In this document: positions 17,020-27,065 of the stretch, one piece after another
How the letters are laid out: each line of letters starts with the position of its first letter
How positions within the stretch are numbered: position 1 is the stretch's first letter
Assembly (NCBI GenBank): GCA_950073835.1
Contig: CATMRP010000010.1
Location: 1-55,785 of the forward strand
Source: an uncultured Alteromonadaceae bacterium
GTDB taxonomy: Bacteria > Pseudomonadota > Gammaproteobacteria > Enterobacterales > Alteromonadaceae
Direction of reading: 5' to 3'
DNA length: 55,785 nucleotides
Notes under the pieces: generated by a model
What the model saw: only the letters and a program-made list of their open reading frames with translations
Database searches by the model: none
What the model was told of the DNA's origin: nothing
Made by a program: the position numbers and the translations under genes

Positions 17020-18201
17020 ATGGATTCGAAGATGGTCGATGTTGCACCTTGCAATAATTCCGGCAGCCCTCTTGTGCCTGTTTTAGGGTTATCGTTCTTT
17101 GCGGTGGCCTCGGGTTTTTTAATGAGCCTGATCCCGCTGTCGTTAACAGCCAATGGTTTATCGTCAACACTGGCCCCCTGGCTGGCTTCTATTTTTTATC
17201 TGGGCTTGCTGATCGGTGCTTTTACCATTCAGCGAATTGTGGCGATCACCGGTCACCGGATTGCTTTTATGGCATTTCTTGTGTTACTCACACTAACGGT
17301 TGCTGTGCAGGTGGCCTGGCCTGGCGAATTTATCTGGCTGGCGGCGCGCCTGGTTGCAGGGATTGCCGTAGCCGGCATATTTGTGGTGGTGGAGTCCTGG
17401 TTACTGATGACCGATACCGCCAAAACCAGAGCTAAGCGCCTGGGCCTGTATATGACTTCACTGTATGGCGGCACTGCGGTGGGCCAACTGGCCATCAAGC
17501 CATTAGGTGTCGATGGCGCTTTGCCTTACTTAGTTGTCATTGGGTTGTTGCTAGTGGCAGTGATGGTGCCTTTGCTGGTTAAATCCGGCCAGCCCAATCG
17601 GCACCAGTCTGAGCCGCTGCGTTTAAAAGAATTAAAAGTACTTAGTCGCCCTGCAATAATGGGCTGCCTGGTCTCGGGATTAGTGCTTGGCCCTATCTAT
17701 GGCCTGATGCCGTTGTACATCGCCCGAACGGATTATGCGCCCAATACCGGATTATTGATGGCGGTAATTATACTCGGCGGTATGCTGGTGCAGCCGTTGG
17801 TCAGTTATTTATCGCCTCGCTGCAGTAAACGCTTATTGATAGCCGGCTTTTGCGCCATCGGTGGATTAAGTGTGATGGGCATTGCCTGGGCCGCAGAGTT
17901 ATCAATCATTATGGGCTGCTATTTGTTACTGGGCGCCTGTAGTTTTGCCCTGTATCCCGTGGCTATTGCACTGGCTTGTGATGGATTGCCGGTGACTAAG
18001 ATTGTCGCTGCTACCGAATTTATGCTGCTGAGTTATAGCATTGGCTCGGTAGCGGGACCGCTGTTAGCCGCGAATACCGGCATAGCCAGCGAAGGCCTGC
18101 CGGTGTATCTGGCGGTGTGTTTGATTGCCACCAGCCTGTATATGTTGCTTAGCAGTAACCGTCGGGTACCCGCTAACGATCCCCCGGTTGCCAATCATTG
18201 A
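17020..18201 (+). CDS. MFS transporter, YcaD-like
   Basis: 393 residues with twelve predicted membrane helices. The sequence shows the YcaD-type pattern: FFAVASGFLMSLIPLSLTANG at helix 1, FYLGLLIGAFTIQRIVAITGHR at helix 2-3 and GIFVVVESWLLMTDTAKTRAKRLGLYMTSLYGG in the first half. Substrate of this family is unknown. It starts from TTATGG after a short leader, divergent from the LacI gene; control by that regulator is possible but inferred. Confidence 0.85.
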   Translation: MDSKMVDVAPCNNSGSPLVPVLGLSFFAVASGFLMSLIPLSLTANGLSSTLAPWLASIFYLGLLIGAFTIQRIVAITGHRIAFMAFLVLLTLTVAVQVAWPGEFIWLAARLVAGIAVAGIFVVVESWLLMTDTAKTRAKRLGLYMTSLYGGTAVGQLAIKPLGVDGALPYLVVIGLLLVAVMVPLLVKSGQPNRHQSEPLRLKELKVLSRPAIMGCLVSGLVLGPIYGLMPLYIARTDYAPNTGLLMAVIILGGMLVQPLVSYLSPRCSKRLLIAGFCAIGGLSVMGIAWAAELSIIMGCYLLLGACSFALYPVAIALACDGLPVTKIVAATEFMLLSYSIGSVAGPLLAANTGIASEGLPVYLAVCLIATSLYMLLSSNRRVPANDPPVANH

Positions 18202-18209
18202 GTACGAGG

Positions 18210-19082
18210 TCAGGAAATGACAATACGTTTCCAGGCCAGTAGGGAGCCATCGGCATTCTGCGCAAGGTTGAAAAGCTCATCATCATCGCCATCGAAAACC
18301 GTATCGCGGCTATTGTGGGTGTCGGGTTCGCCACGACTTAGGTAGTCGGGATGCGTTGAACAAATGGCATCAACGAAATCGTCATCAAAACCAAACTGAG
18401 AGATAAGCTGATCGCTATTGTTGCTTTTGACTCTGAAATGAATATGAATAGCCCGGCTGCTGTACCAGCCCGGGAAACAGCTGTAAAAATTCACTCTGCC
18501 GCTGGCGTCGGTGACGGCAATACCGCGAAACCATTTTGCAGCCAGAGCGGCGCTGTCGTTACCGGTACAGAAAGACGAATTAAAGCCATTGCCGTCGACA
18601 CTGTCGCTGCTATCACCTGAATAGATCCCTTCAACATCGCAGTGCCATACCTCGATTTCATAACCTGACAGCGGATTGCAGTTGCTATCAACCAGTTGCA
18701 GGCACAGCATCATTGGCAGTCCGGTTTGTTGCTCCGAAATATCATCGCGATAATCACTGTCAAAATAGCAGGGGCCTTCGGTCAGTGACTCTGTGAGCTC
18801 AACCGCGCAACTGCTCCCGGCATCGAATAAGCTGTCATCAGGGAATGATTCCGTTATCGAAACCGTTCCGCCGGATGCCCAGTCTGTGGTGGTTTCAACG
18901 CTGCCACCACTGCTGGAAGAGCCACCGGTATTGCTGCCCGAGGAGGATTCGGTTGTCGATGAGTCGGTAGCAGGAGAGGTGCTGCTACTGTTGCAGCCCA
19001 TAAAGAAAAACGTGGGCGCCAGAATAGTGATACCCGCCGCTGATTTCACCAGCATTCGGCGGCGCTGAAGATTTGTTGTCAT
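18210..19082 (-). CDS. intradiol ring-cleavage dioxygenase-like lipoprotein
   Basis: About 290 residues from ATG 19082; the in-frame TTG further upstream is unlikely. The N-terminus MTTNLQRRRMLVKSAAGITI resembles a twin-arginine signal and ends in a lipobox-like FMGC (Cys30), followed by a 40-residue Ser/Thr/Gly linker, so it is probably a surface or periplasmic lipoprotein. The catalytic domain keeps the intradiol pattern: LTEGPCYFDSDYRDDI (first Tyr), EVWHCDVEGIYSG, then GWYSSRAIHIHFRV with the Tyr and the HxH that bind Fe(III) in protocatechuate dioxygenases. Such exported relatives are common but their aromatic substrate is not established. The stop is only eight bases from the convergent MFS gene. 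Confidence 0.8.
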   Translation of the reverse strand: MTTNLQRRRMLVKSAAGITILAPTFFFMGCNSSSTSPATDSSTTESSSGSNTGGSSSSGGSVETTTDWASGGTVSITESFPDDSLFDAGSSCAVELTESLTEGPCYFDSDYRDDISEQQTGLPMMLCLQLVDSNCNPLSGYEIEVWHCDVEGIYSGDSSDSVDGNGFNSSFCTGNDSAALAAKWFRGIAVTDASGRVNFYSCFPGWYSSRAIHIHFRVKSNNSDQLISQFGFDDDFVDAICSTHPDYLSRGEPDTHNSRDTVFDGDDDELFNLAQNADGSLLAWKRIVIS

Positions 19083-19208
19083 AGCAAAAGTCCATAGAGT
19101 TAACGTACTCAATGGACCTCAAAATATTGTGGTTATTGCAGGCTTTGCATAACTTTGCATTGCTTAGCGTTAACCTACATTCGCGGCAATCTCCATGAAT
19201 ATAGGAGC

Positions 19209-20108
19209 CTAGAATTCGTCGATATTGTCCTGTAATTGTTTATCATCGGTGTCTGCCGCCAGCTTAAGATGCTGTTTTACCGCATCGGTTGCACTGGTTA
19301 GCCGGTAGAGCTGGGCCAGCCGAAAGTGTGCCCAATGCGCAGACGGCAGACCTGTGTCAGCCGGTACTGCCTCGACATACGCCAGTAATGCTTCGATACC
19401 TTGCTGAACAGATTGCTTACTGAATACCGCATTGCGGCCTATCTGGTACAAGGCATTTAGCTTAAAGTGTGCTTCTTCGTCATCTATAGTGGCTTGGGTA
19501 GCCTGGCTGAATTGTGCCAGTGCTTGTTCATATTGCTCTTTTTGTTGCAGTGCCAGGCCATGCTGATAATAGAACTCGGCATGATCCGGGTAGCGTTGCT
19601 GGGCACTGGTCATGGTTTTTGTATAGGTCTTTTCGTCATCGGTCTGGCGGTAGTAGTTTAATTTGGCACGCATGCCTGCCTGTTCATCAAGCGCCGCAAT
19701 GTCGTTTACCAATTGCCAGGCGAGTTCTGTGTCGCCGCCAGCAATGCCTGGTGCACCCAGATAAAACATCATCAGGCCAAACTTATAATCGGTGTTCTGT
19801 GGCTCAAGAGTCGCCGCTTGCTTAAAACAATCAAGGGATTTCCCGGCGTAGCTGAGCGCTGAAAATATCGACTGACTGGCCTGAATACCCATGACCTGAC
19901 CACACAAAAAGTGAACGTCGGCGCGCTGGGGGGCGAGTTCCAGAGCTTCTTCAATCTTCTCTTCGGCATCATCGATGTCGGAGCCCAGCAAGGTTTGCGC
20001 TTGTTCAAGTAACGTATTTACCTGATCTGCGGTGGTATCGGCGAAGGTTAAACTGGCCGTCAGCATGCTGCAGGATAGCAGCAAAAGGGTGAGTTTACGT
20101 GTCATCAC
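19209..20108 (-). CDS. exported tetratricopeptide-repeat protein
   Basis: 299 residues. A signal peptide (KLTLLLLSCSMLTASLTFA) precedes at least three TPR-like helical pairs, e.g. ADVHFLCGQVMGIQ, AEFYYQHGLALQQKEQYEQALAQFSQAT and AHWAHFRLAQLYRL. It should act in the periplasm as a scaffold for protein contacts. No neighbour suggests a partner; the diguanylate cyclase upstream is on the same strand 132 bases away. Confidence 0.8.
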   Translation of the reverse strand: MMTRKLTLLLLSCSMLTASLTFADTTADQVNTLLEQAQTLLGSDIDDAEEKIEEALELAPQRADVHFLCGQVMGIQASQSIFSALSYAGKSLDCFKQAATLEPQNTDYKFGLMMFYLGAPGIAGGDTELAWQLVNDIAALDEQAGMRAKLNYYRQTDDEKTYTKTMTSAQQRYPDHAEFYYQHGLALQQKEQYEQALAQFSQATQATIDDEEAHFKLNALYQIGRNAVFSKQSVQQGIEALLAYVEAVPADTGLPSAHWAHFRLAQLYRLTSATDAVKQHLKLAADTDDKQLQDNIDEF

Positions 20109-20240
20109 TTATATTCCCTGTCGTGTTAATCGGACTCAGGGTACGGTTTAGCCGGGGGCGGTAAACAGTGCCAAAAGTCACTTTCCGTTTAAATATGCTT
20201 TGCTTCAGACCTGACTGCTGCATATGAGTTCAGCGTCTGC

Positions 20241-21209
20241 CTAGAAAAACTCTATATCGTTATCAACAACTTGTTTTGCTGAGCGCTCCAGAATATTGGT
20301 TTGATTGCGGCCATTTGATTTAGACAGATACAAGGCTTCATCGGCCACTTCGATCATCAGTGGCACGGCCTGTTGCGTATTAATCGGCGTGCAACCAATG
20401 CTCACGGTTACGCTGCCTGAGGGAAACTCATAGGCTTCAACGGCCAGACGAAATCGTTCCAGCACGGCCAGCGCGCCATTTTCATTGGTTTGGTTGATAA
20501 TCACCAGAAATTCTTCACCACCATAGCGGAACAAAAAGTCAGAATGGCGGAAAGTGGTGCGCATAATATTGGCAAAATGTATTAATACCTCATCGCCGTA
20601 CAAATGACCAAATCTGTCATTGATGGTTTTAAAATGATCAATATCGAGCAATGCGATATAGGAATTGAGTTCGTTGTTAGCATTATTACGATAAAAATCG
20701 AGCACCTGTTCAAACGTGCTGCTGAGGGTCTGGCGGTTGTTCAGACGGGTAAGAATATCCCGTTCCTTGGTATCGAAAAGACGAATTTGATGATCGTAAA
20801 TCTTCGCCAGACCGCGCACCACTTCGAGGTTGTATTCGTCCACAACCCCTTTAATTAACACCAGTTTTTCAGGTGGCTCGCCGCGATTGACATAAATATA
20901 AATATACTCCTGCCTGTCACAGGTCAGGAAAGATACCCCGGTTTCACCATGCAGGCTTATGTCCCGCACGATATCAGTGAATTCATCCTTGAAGTCTTCT
21001 GCCAGCGACAGGGGGAATTTGCGAATGAGTGGCTCTGGCGTTCGTTCGTCGCGGTAATTTCGACCCAGAATTTCGTAGGAAGAGACCTTTTCGATGGTGT
21101 CGATCTCAAGCAATGTTTTCATTAACACCACATTCAGATCGTGAAATGTTTTGGCTTCCAGTAATCTGGAAGACAGTTCAAAAGCTCTGGTAAGGTCTGG
21201 AAAGGTCAT
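20241..21209 (-). CDS. diguanylate cyclase (GGDEF) with N-terminal sensor domain
   Basis: 322 residues. The C-terminal GGDEF domain (about 150-310) has [21 protein letters not shown], the active-site signature GGEEF at 230-234, and an RxxD inhibitory site (RHSD, 221-224) five residues upstream, so product feedback is expected. The N-terminal 140 residues look like a GAF-type sensor without membrane segments, so the protein is cytoplasmic. It makes c-di-GMP from two GTP. Confidence 0.93.
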   Translation of the reverse strand: MTFPDLTRAFELSSRLLEAKTFHDLNVVLMKTLLEIDTIEKVSSYEILGRNYRDERTPEPLIRKFPLSLAEDFKDEFTDIVRDISLHGETGVSFLTCDRQEYIYIYVNRGEPPEKLVLIKGVVDEYNLEVVRGLAKIYDHQIRLFDTKERDILTRLNNRQTLSSTFEQVLDFYRNNANNELNSYIALLDIDHFKTINDRFGHLYGDEVLIHFANIMRTTFRHSDFLFRYGGEEFLVIINQTNENGALAVLERFRLAVEAYEFPSGSVTVSIGCTPINTQQAVPLMIEVADEALYLSKSNGRNQTNILERSAKQVVDNDIEFF

Positions 21210-21619
21210 TATTATTTATAATCGCTCGGATACGGGCAGCTAAACATTTTGTATATTTTGGGTATAAATACCTGCTGCACTGCTTGTCAGGAAGATGTAC
21301 ACCGGGTCAGGAGTGCGGATTATTCTGCTGATCTGAATACTACCTGACAGCTTACCGCAATAGGCGCTCAGGTATCCATTCTAAAATAGTATAAGTTGGT
21401 GAAAAAACGTGTCAATGTTATCTTTCCATCCATTTTTTATGAATTCTCATATTAAACAGTTAGTTATATTGTAAGGTGTGAGTATTCCTCAGCCGATCTT
21501 TCTCAGACGCCCCGTACACTTGCACCTTAGACAAGGCGGCAATTACAGTGCCTGAGAGTTGAATCCCCCGGAGTCAGTGATTATTCTTTCCGCATATCTG
21601 TTTATTTTGAGGTTAGCCA
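21210..21619. other. 410-base intergenic region with an inverted repeat
   Basis: It separates the divergent cyclase and amidotransferase genes and must hold both promoters. TACCTGA (21341-21347) and TCAGGTA (21368-21374) form an exact seven-base inverted repeat with a 20-base interior. GGCA/TGCC at about 21536-21552 gives a small hairpin in the likely leader of the amidotransferase gene. No known riboswitch pattern or small gene could be recognised. Confidence 0.45.
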
Positions 21620-22477
21620 ATGTGTGAATTGCTCGGCATGAGTGCCAATACGCCCACTGATTTGTGTTTTAGTTTTACCGGACTAACTCGGCGCGGTGGC
21701 GGCACCGGACCACACAAAGATGGCTGGGGCGTGGCGTTCTACGAGGGTAAAGGCGTGCGGCTGTTTCACGACCCGGAGCCCTGCGCCACCTCACCTATAG
21801 CGGAATTCGTTGGCAAACTACCAATTAAGAGTAAAACGGCTATCTGTCATATTCGCCAGGCGAATGTGGGCAATATTAATCTGGCTAACACCCATCCTTT
21901 TGTGCGCGAATTATGGGGGCGCAACTGGGTATTTGCGCACAATGGTCAGATCCCGGGCTTCTCCCGCCGGGTGGGCATGTACGAGGCCATTGGTGATACC
22001 GATAGTGAAGAGCTGTTTTGTGACATTATGAATCAGGTGCGTCACAGCCTGCCCCGGGACGCCATGCCAGAGCAACTCACCCAGGCTCTGGTTGCACTGG
22101 CTCAGGAATATGCCCGCCGGGGCGTGTTTAACTGCTTACTGAGTAACGGCGACTGGCTGTTTACCTTTTGCAGCACCAAGCTGGCCAGCATTACCCGGCG
22201 TGCCCCGTTTGGTCCCGCTTGTCTGAAAGACGTGGAAGTAGAAATTGATTTTGCCGCCGAAACCACACCACAGGATGTGGTTAGTGTGATTGCTACCGAG
22301 CCTCTTACCAGTGACGAACAGTGGGACGTTTACGAGCGCGGCGAATGGCGTTTGTGGCAGCTTGGTGAGGTGGTTGCCAGTGGCAAAGTTGAGGTGCCGG
22401 TACATTCTACTGAGGCGGCGCTGACCAGCCCGAAAAATATGCCCAGGGACTGTGAACCCCGGCCCGGACAAAGCTGA
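21620..22477 (+). CDS. class II glutamine amidotransferase, YafJ type
   Basis: 285 residues beginning MCELLGMSAN, so Cys2 becomes the N-terminal nucleophile after Met removal, as in Ntn amidotransferases. The glutaminase core is seen in GPHKDGWGVAFYEG, CHIRQANVG and FAHNGQIPGF. The protein is only the glutaminase domain, as in E. coli YafJ, with no synthetase half; the acceptor of ammonia is unknown. Its TTTATTTTGAGG leader places a GAGG about eight bases before the ATG. Confidence 0.9.
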   Translation: MCELLGMSANTPTDLCFSFTGLTRRGGGTGPHKDGWGVAFYEGKGVRLFHDPEPCATSPIAEFVGKLPIKSKTAICHIRQANVGNINLANTHPFVRELWGRNWVFAHNGQIPGFSRRVGMYEAIGDTDSEELFCDIMNQVRHSLPRDAMPEQLTQALVALAQEYARRGVFNCLLSNGDWLFTFCSTKLASITRRAPFGPACLKDVEVEIDFAAETTPQDVVSVIATEPLTSDEQWDVYERGEWRLWQLGEVVASGKVEVPVHSTEAALTSPKNMPRDCEPRPGQS

Positions 22478-22574
22478 AGCAATAGTGTTATAAATCGTTA
22501 CAAATTTAGAGCTTACCTGGCCAGCTTAATAGGGTAGTGTGAAAATCACACAATTATAAGCAGACGGAAAGGCC

Positions 22575-23462
22575 ATGCTCTCAATCTCTCAACTTACCAA
22601 AACCTACTCAAACGGCGTACGTGCGCTGGACGGTATCAACCTTAATATTCCCAAAGGGATGTTTGGCCTGTTAGGACCAAACGGTGCCGGTAAATCTTCT
22701 TTAATGCGTACCATCGCCACCCTGCAGGCGCCGGATCAGGGCAGTATTGTGTTCGACGGTACCGATGTCATTGCTCAACCCAATGAACTGCGTCAGCGAT
22801 TAGGCTATCTGCCACAGGATTTTGGCGTGTACCCGCGCATCAGCGCCGAACGTCTGCTCGATCATCTGGCCGTCCTCAAGGGCTTAAACAATAAAGCCGA
22901 GCGTAAGGAAGCTGTAGAAGGTTTGTTGGTACACACTAATCTCTGGCAGCACAGAGATAAGGCAGTGAGTGGTTATTCGGGCGGTATGCGTCAGCGATTT
23001 GGGATTGCTCAGGCATTATTGGGTGACCCGGATTTGATCATTGTGGATGAGCCCACCGCCGGTTTGGATCCCGAGGAGCGCAATCGCTTTCATAACCTGT
23101 TGGTGAGCCTCGGGGAAGAAAAGGTCATTATCCTTTCTACTCACATTGTTGATGATGTGTCTGAGCTGTGCCCTAACATGGCGGTGCTGGGCCAGGGGCA
23201 AATCCTCCTTGAAGGAAACCCGATTGAATTAACTTATCAGCTTAAGGGGCGGATCTGGTGTAAGCAGGTAAGCCAGGAAGAGCTTAAAGAAATCGAACAA
23301 CAGTACAGCCTGATCTCCTCGCGGCTGATTGCCGGTAAACATGTGGTGCATATTATGGCCGATGACGCGCCTGAAGGCTTTGAGGCTGCACCGGCAAACC
23401 TTGAGGATGTGTATTTCTCCACCCTTTATGAATCACGTAAAAAATCAGCCCAGGCAGCATAA
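22575..23462 (+). CDS. ABC transporter ATP-binding protein
   Basis: 295 residues. Walker A is GPNGAGKSS, the Q-loop lies in GYLPQDFGVYPR, the signature is SGGMRQRFGIAQAL, and Walker B is LIIVDEPTAGLDPEERNRF, followed by the H-loop STHIVDDV. It is of the ABC-2/drug-export type. It is 11 bases before the large permease-peptidase gene and must power it. Confidence 0.94.
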   Translation: MLSISQLTKTYSNGVRALDGINLNIPKGMFGLLGPNGAGKSSLMRTIATLQAPDQGSIVFDGTDVIAQPNELRQRLGYLPQDFGVYPRISAERLLDHLAVLKGLNNKAERKEAVEGLLVHTNLWQHRDKAVSGYSGGMRQRFGIAQALLGDPDLIIVDEPTAGLDPEERNRFHNLLVSLGEEKVIILSTHIVDDVSELCPNMAVLGQGQILLEGNPIELTYQLKGRIWCKQVSQEELKEIEQQYSLISSRLIAGKHVVHIMADDAPEGFEAAPANLEDVYFSTLYESRKKSAQAA

Positions 23463-23473
23463 GGAGCGTTACT

Positions 23474-26400
23474 ATGTTTTGGAAAAGCCTGGCTTTTGAA
23501 TGGCGCTATTTCCTGCGTCAGCCGTCATTTACGGTAACTGCTCTGGTATTCTTTTTACTGCCTTTTATGGCAACCACTACCGATAGCGTGCGCATTGGTG
23601 GCGGCGGGAATGTTTTGTATAACGGCAGCTATGCGATTGCTCAAACGGTATTGGTTATGGGCGTGTTCGCACTCTTCTTACTGGTAAACTTTATTGCGGG
23701 TACTGCAACCCGTAACCACACTACCAAAATGAGTGAGCTGGTGTATACCCGCCCGGTGAATCCGGCCAAATACCAGTTGGGCCGTTTCCTGGGCTCAACG
23801 CTGGTGACTCTGACCGTGTTTGCGGCAGTGCCTCTGGGAGTTCTGATTGGCTCTTTGATGCCCTGGGTCGATCCTGAGCGGATTGGTGCCACTCAGCTGA
23901 GTTTCTATTTAGCGCCTTTTTTCTACATTATTGTGCCGGGCTTTTTATCCCTCGGGATGATTTTCTTTGCGCTTGCGCAGCGTGTACGCTCCATGATGGC
24001 AGCTTACCTCACCGCATTGGGGATCTTTATTGTGTACGTGGTGGGTGGCGTCATCACCAGCGAGCCTGAGTACCGCGAAATTGCCGCCTTACTCGACCCC
24101 TTTGCACTGCGAACCTTTGGTGAAATCAGCCGTTACTGGACCGTTTTTGATAAAAACGTCACAGCCATCACACTGGATGGCGTATTACTGCAAAATCGTC
24201 TTATCTGGCTGGGCATCGGAGCCGTTATTCTGTTTGCCTTTGGTGGTATCTTTTCTTTCAAATGGCAACAGGGCAGTAAAAAAGTTAAACCCTCCAAGGC
24301 ATCCAGAGTGCCAGCGCCAGAAGGTAATCGGATTAGTTTCAAAGCCAGTGGTGGTTATCAGTGGAGCAAGTTTGTTACTAACCTTGGCTTTGAAATGCGC
24401 CAGGTGCTGTTAAGCCCGGCGATGATCGTATTAGTACTGTTCAGTATCTTTAATCTCACCTCGCTTTACGCGGTGGCCTACGGCGGCCTGTACGGCACCG
24501 ATAACTGGCCACTCACGCAGAATATGACCCAGGCCATTGTGGATAATTTTGGCCTTACCATGATGATAGTGGTGATCTATTACAGTGGTGAAATTGTCTG
24601 GCGCGAGCGTGGCAGTGGCATGGGCGATATTATCGAATCTACTCCGGTGTTTAACGCAGTATTCTGGGTTTCCAAGCTGTTTTCCATGTGGGCGGTGCTG
24701 GCTGTGCTGTATGTCATTGGCATGCTGTTCACCATTTTCTTTCAGCTAACCAAAGGCTATACCAATCTGGAGTTGGGGCTGTATATCACCGAGCTGTTTT
24801 ATGTTGAGCTGTTACCCTGGATGTGGGTTACCGTGCTGGCATTCTTTATTCAGGTCCTGAGCCCGAATAAGTACATGGGTATGCTGATTACTTCTGCTTA
24901 CCTCATTTCGACTCTGGTGATGAGTCAGTTAGGTGTGGAACACAATATGTGGACGTTTGGTAATGCGCCGCAGGTATTGTATTCCGATCTTAATGGTTAC
25001 GGTTGGTTCTTAACCGGATTTAACTGGTACATGTTGTACTGGGGGGCGCTGAGTCTGGCATTGTCTGTGATTGGCTATGGGTTATGGCAGCGCGGTCCGG
25101 AAAGCAAGCTGAAAGACCGTTTTAAGCTGCTCGGTTACCAGATGGGTAACACCGGTAAAGGCCTGCTGGCGGCCAGCCTGATAGTGTTTATTGCTACAGG
25201 GGGGTATATCCACTACAACACCAAAGTGCTTAATGAATTTACCGGCCGGGATGAAAGTCTCGACCGGCAGGCTGAGTATGAGCGCCAGTTTGTGCAATAT
25301 GAAGAGGCCAACATTCCGATTGTTACCAAAGCCAATGCGCTGGTGGATATCTACCCTGAAGAGCGGCGCATAGAGGCCACCGCCGAGGTGGTGGTTGAGA
25401 ACAAACGGGACACGCCGATTACCCGGGCGCTGGTATCTGTTCCGCGCCATACACCTGAGTGGCATATTGACATCCCCGGTGCCAAAGTGGTGGAAATTAT
25501 CGACGAGTTTAACTCTGCCTGGCTGGAGTTCGATACGCCCATGATGCCCGGCGATAAGCTGGCTGGCAGTGTTTCCGTAGTACGTGACCATGCGGGTTTC
25601 AAAGATCGCGGATTTGATCTGATGGTGGCAGAAAACGGGACTTTCATTAATAACTACGAGTTGTTCCCGATATTTGGCTTCCGTGGTGACTTGCTGATTA
25701 GCGATCGCCATGAACGCCGTAAGCGGGATCTCCCTGAACGTCCGCGGGCAAATAAACTGGAAGATACCAGCAAGTACGCGCAAAGCTTCTTTGGTCCGGG
25801 CGTCGGGTTTATTGATTTTGAAACCACTATTTCAACGTCTGCCGATCAAATTGCCATTGCGCCGGGATACCTGCAAAAAGAATGGACCGAGAACGATCGC
25901 CGGTACTTCCATTACAAAATGGATGCGCCGATGGTGGCCTTTTATTCCTTCCTGTCTGCCCGTCATGAAGTCAGGCGCGACGAGCATAACGGCGTGAATA
26001 TTGAAGTTTATTACGATCCAAAACATGCCTGGAACGTGGATGTCATGATCCAGAGTGTGAAGGACTCGCTGGATTACTTTGAAGCCGAGTTTGGCCCTTA
26101 TCAGCACAAACAAATGCGCATAATTGAATTTCCCGGTTATCGCTCATTTGCGCAGAGTTTTGCCAATACCGTGCCCTATTCTGAAGTGATTGGTTTTACT
26201 GCCGATTTGCGTAACAGTGAAGACATTGATTATGTTTATTATGTTACCGCCCACGAAGTGGCCCACCAGTGGTGGGGGCATCAGCTTGGCGCTGCCGATG
26301 TGCAGGGCAGTGCAATCCTGTCGGAAAGTCTGTCTCAGTACAGTGCCATTATGGTGCTGCAGAAGCGTTATGGCGAAAACATGATCCGTAAGTTCCTGAC

Positions 26401-27028
26401 CTATGAACTGGACCGCTACTTACGTGGCCGCAGTAGCGAACTGCTTGAGGAAATGCCGTTTATGCGCAGTGAAAACCAGCAGTATATTCACTATCGTAAA
26501 GGCTCTGTGGTCATGATGTCGATTCTTGACCGGTTAGGCGAAGATAGGTTGAATGCAGCGCTTGAACAGTTAATGTCAGACTTCCGCTTTAAGTCAGATC
26601 CCTACCCGACTACGCTGGATTTACAGGCTGCGCTGAACGCGCAGGCCACACCCGAAGAGCAGGCGTTTATTGCTGATATCTTCGAGCAAATCACCTTGTA
26701 TGATTTGAAAGTGGATGAAGTAGAAACAGCGCCGTTAGAAGAGGGCTATGAAGTAACCATTACTGTTAGCGGCGCAAAATATGCCGCCGACGGCCAGGGT
26801 ATGGAAACCGAACAGCCACTGGAGGAATGGGTAGACATTGGCGTGTTTAACAGTGATCCGTCGATACTCACCGATGACAGCCAGGTGCTTTACAAAGCCA
26901 AACACAAAATTGTCAGCGGCGAAAATACCATCACCGTCACTGTGGCTGAAAAGCCGTTGTATGTTGGCGTTGATCCGTTCGTAAAACTTATCGACCGCGA
27001 CAGCGGCGATAATGTGAAACGGCTGTAA
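23474..27028 (+). CDS. ABC transporter permease fused to an M1-family metallopeptidase domain
   Basis: 1184 residues. The first 570 or so contain two ABC-2-like membrane blocks of about six helices each (starting SLAFEWRYFLRQPSFTV and LGFEMRQVLLSPAMIVLVLF). A last helix near residue 565-585 leads into a periplasmic M1 aminopeptidase-like domain whose zinc motif HEVAH (927-931) is followed by WWGHQ and by Glu951 in LSESLSQYSA. There are 19 residues between the second His and that Glu, one more than in classical M1 enzymes. No GAMEN motif is seen. Similar fusions occur in other proteobacteria; what is exported or cleaved is unknown. Confidence 0.9.
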   Translation: MFWKSLAFEWRYFLRQPSFTVTALVFFLLPFMATTTDSVRIGGGGNVLYNGSYAIAQTVLVMGVFALFLLVNFIAGTATRNHTTKMSELVYTRPVNPAKYQLGRFLGSTLVTLTVFAAVPLGVLIGSLMPWVDPERIGATQLSFYLAPFFYIIVPGFLSLGMIFFALAQRVRSMMAAYLTALGIFIVYVVGGVITSEPEYREIAALLDPFALRTFGEISRYWTVFDKNVTAITLDGVLLQNRLIWLGIGAVILFAFGGIFSFKWQQGSKKVKPSKASRVPAPEGNRISFKASGGYQWSKFVTNLGFEMRQVLLSPAMIVLVLFSIFNLTSLYAVAYGGLYGTDNWPLTQNMTQAIVDNFGLTMMIVVIYYSGEIVWRERGSGMGDIIESTPVFNAVFWVSKLFSMWAVLAVLYVIGMLFTIFFQLTKGYTNLELGLYITELFYVELLPWMWVTVLAFFIQVLSPNKYMGMLITSAYLISTLVMSQLGVEHNMWTFGNAPQVLYSDLNGYGWFLTGFNWYMLYWGALSLALSVIGYGLWQRGPESKLKDRFKLLGYQMGNTGKGLLAASLIVFIATGGYIHYNTKVLNEFTGRDESLDRQAEYERQFVQYEEANIPIVTKANALVDIYPEERRIEATAEVVVENKRDTPITRALVSVPRHTPEWHIDIPGAKVVEIIDEFNSAWLEFDTPMMPGDKLAGSVSVVRDHAGFKDRGFDLMVAENGTFINNYELFPIFGFRGDLLISDRHERRKRDLPERPRANKLEDTSKYAQSFFGPGVGFIDFETTISTSADQIAIAPGYLQKEWTENDRRYFHYKMDAPMVAFYSFLSARHEVRRDEHNGVNIEVYYDPKHAWNVDVMIQSVKDSLDYFEAEFGPYQHKQMRIIEFPGYRSFAQSFANTVPYSEVIGFTADLRNSEDIDYVYYVTAHEVAHQWWGHQLGAADVQGSAILSESLSQYSAIMVLQKRYGENMIRKFLTYELDRYLRGRSSELLEEMPFMRSENQQYIHYRKGSVVMMSILDRLGEDRLNAALEQLMSDFRFKSDPYPTTLDLQAALNAQATPEEQAFIADIFEQITLYDLKVDEVETAPLEEGYEVTITVSGAKYAADGQGMETEQPLEEWVDIGVFNSDPSILTDDSQVLYKAKHKIVSGENTITVTVAEKPLYVGVDPFVKLIDRDSGDNVKRL

Positions 27029-27065
27029 CTGCGAGAGGCCGGCTCGGGCGAGCCGGTTACTGATA

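Noticed and set aside
11101..19082. Protocatechuate pathway formed by the PcaC-like protein and the intradiol dioxygenase-like protein
   Set aside because: They are 7 kb apart in different operons, the dioxygenase is exported, and no other pca gene is present.
21480..21619. Riboswitch in the leader of the glutamine amidotransferase gene
   Set aside because: Short hairpins are present, but no conserved core of a glycine, TPP, cobalamin or c-di-GMP riboswitch could be matched.
25082..25783. 233-codon minus-strand frame
   Set aside because: Lies wholly inside the permease-M1 gene and shows no domain; a long antisense frame produced by the codon use of the real gene.
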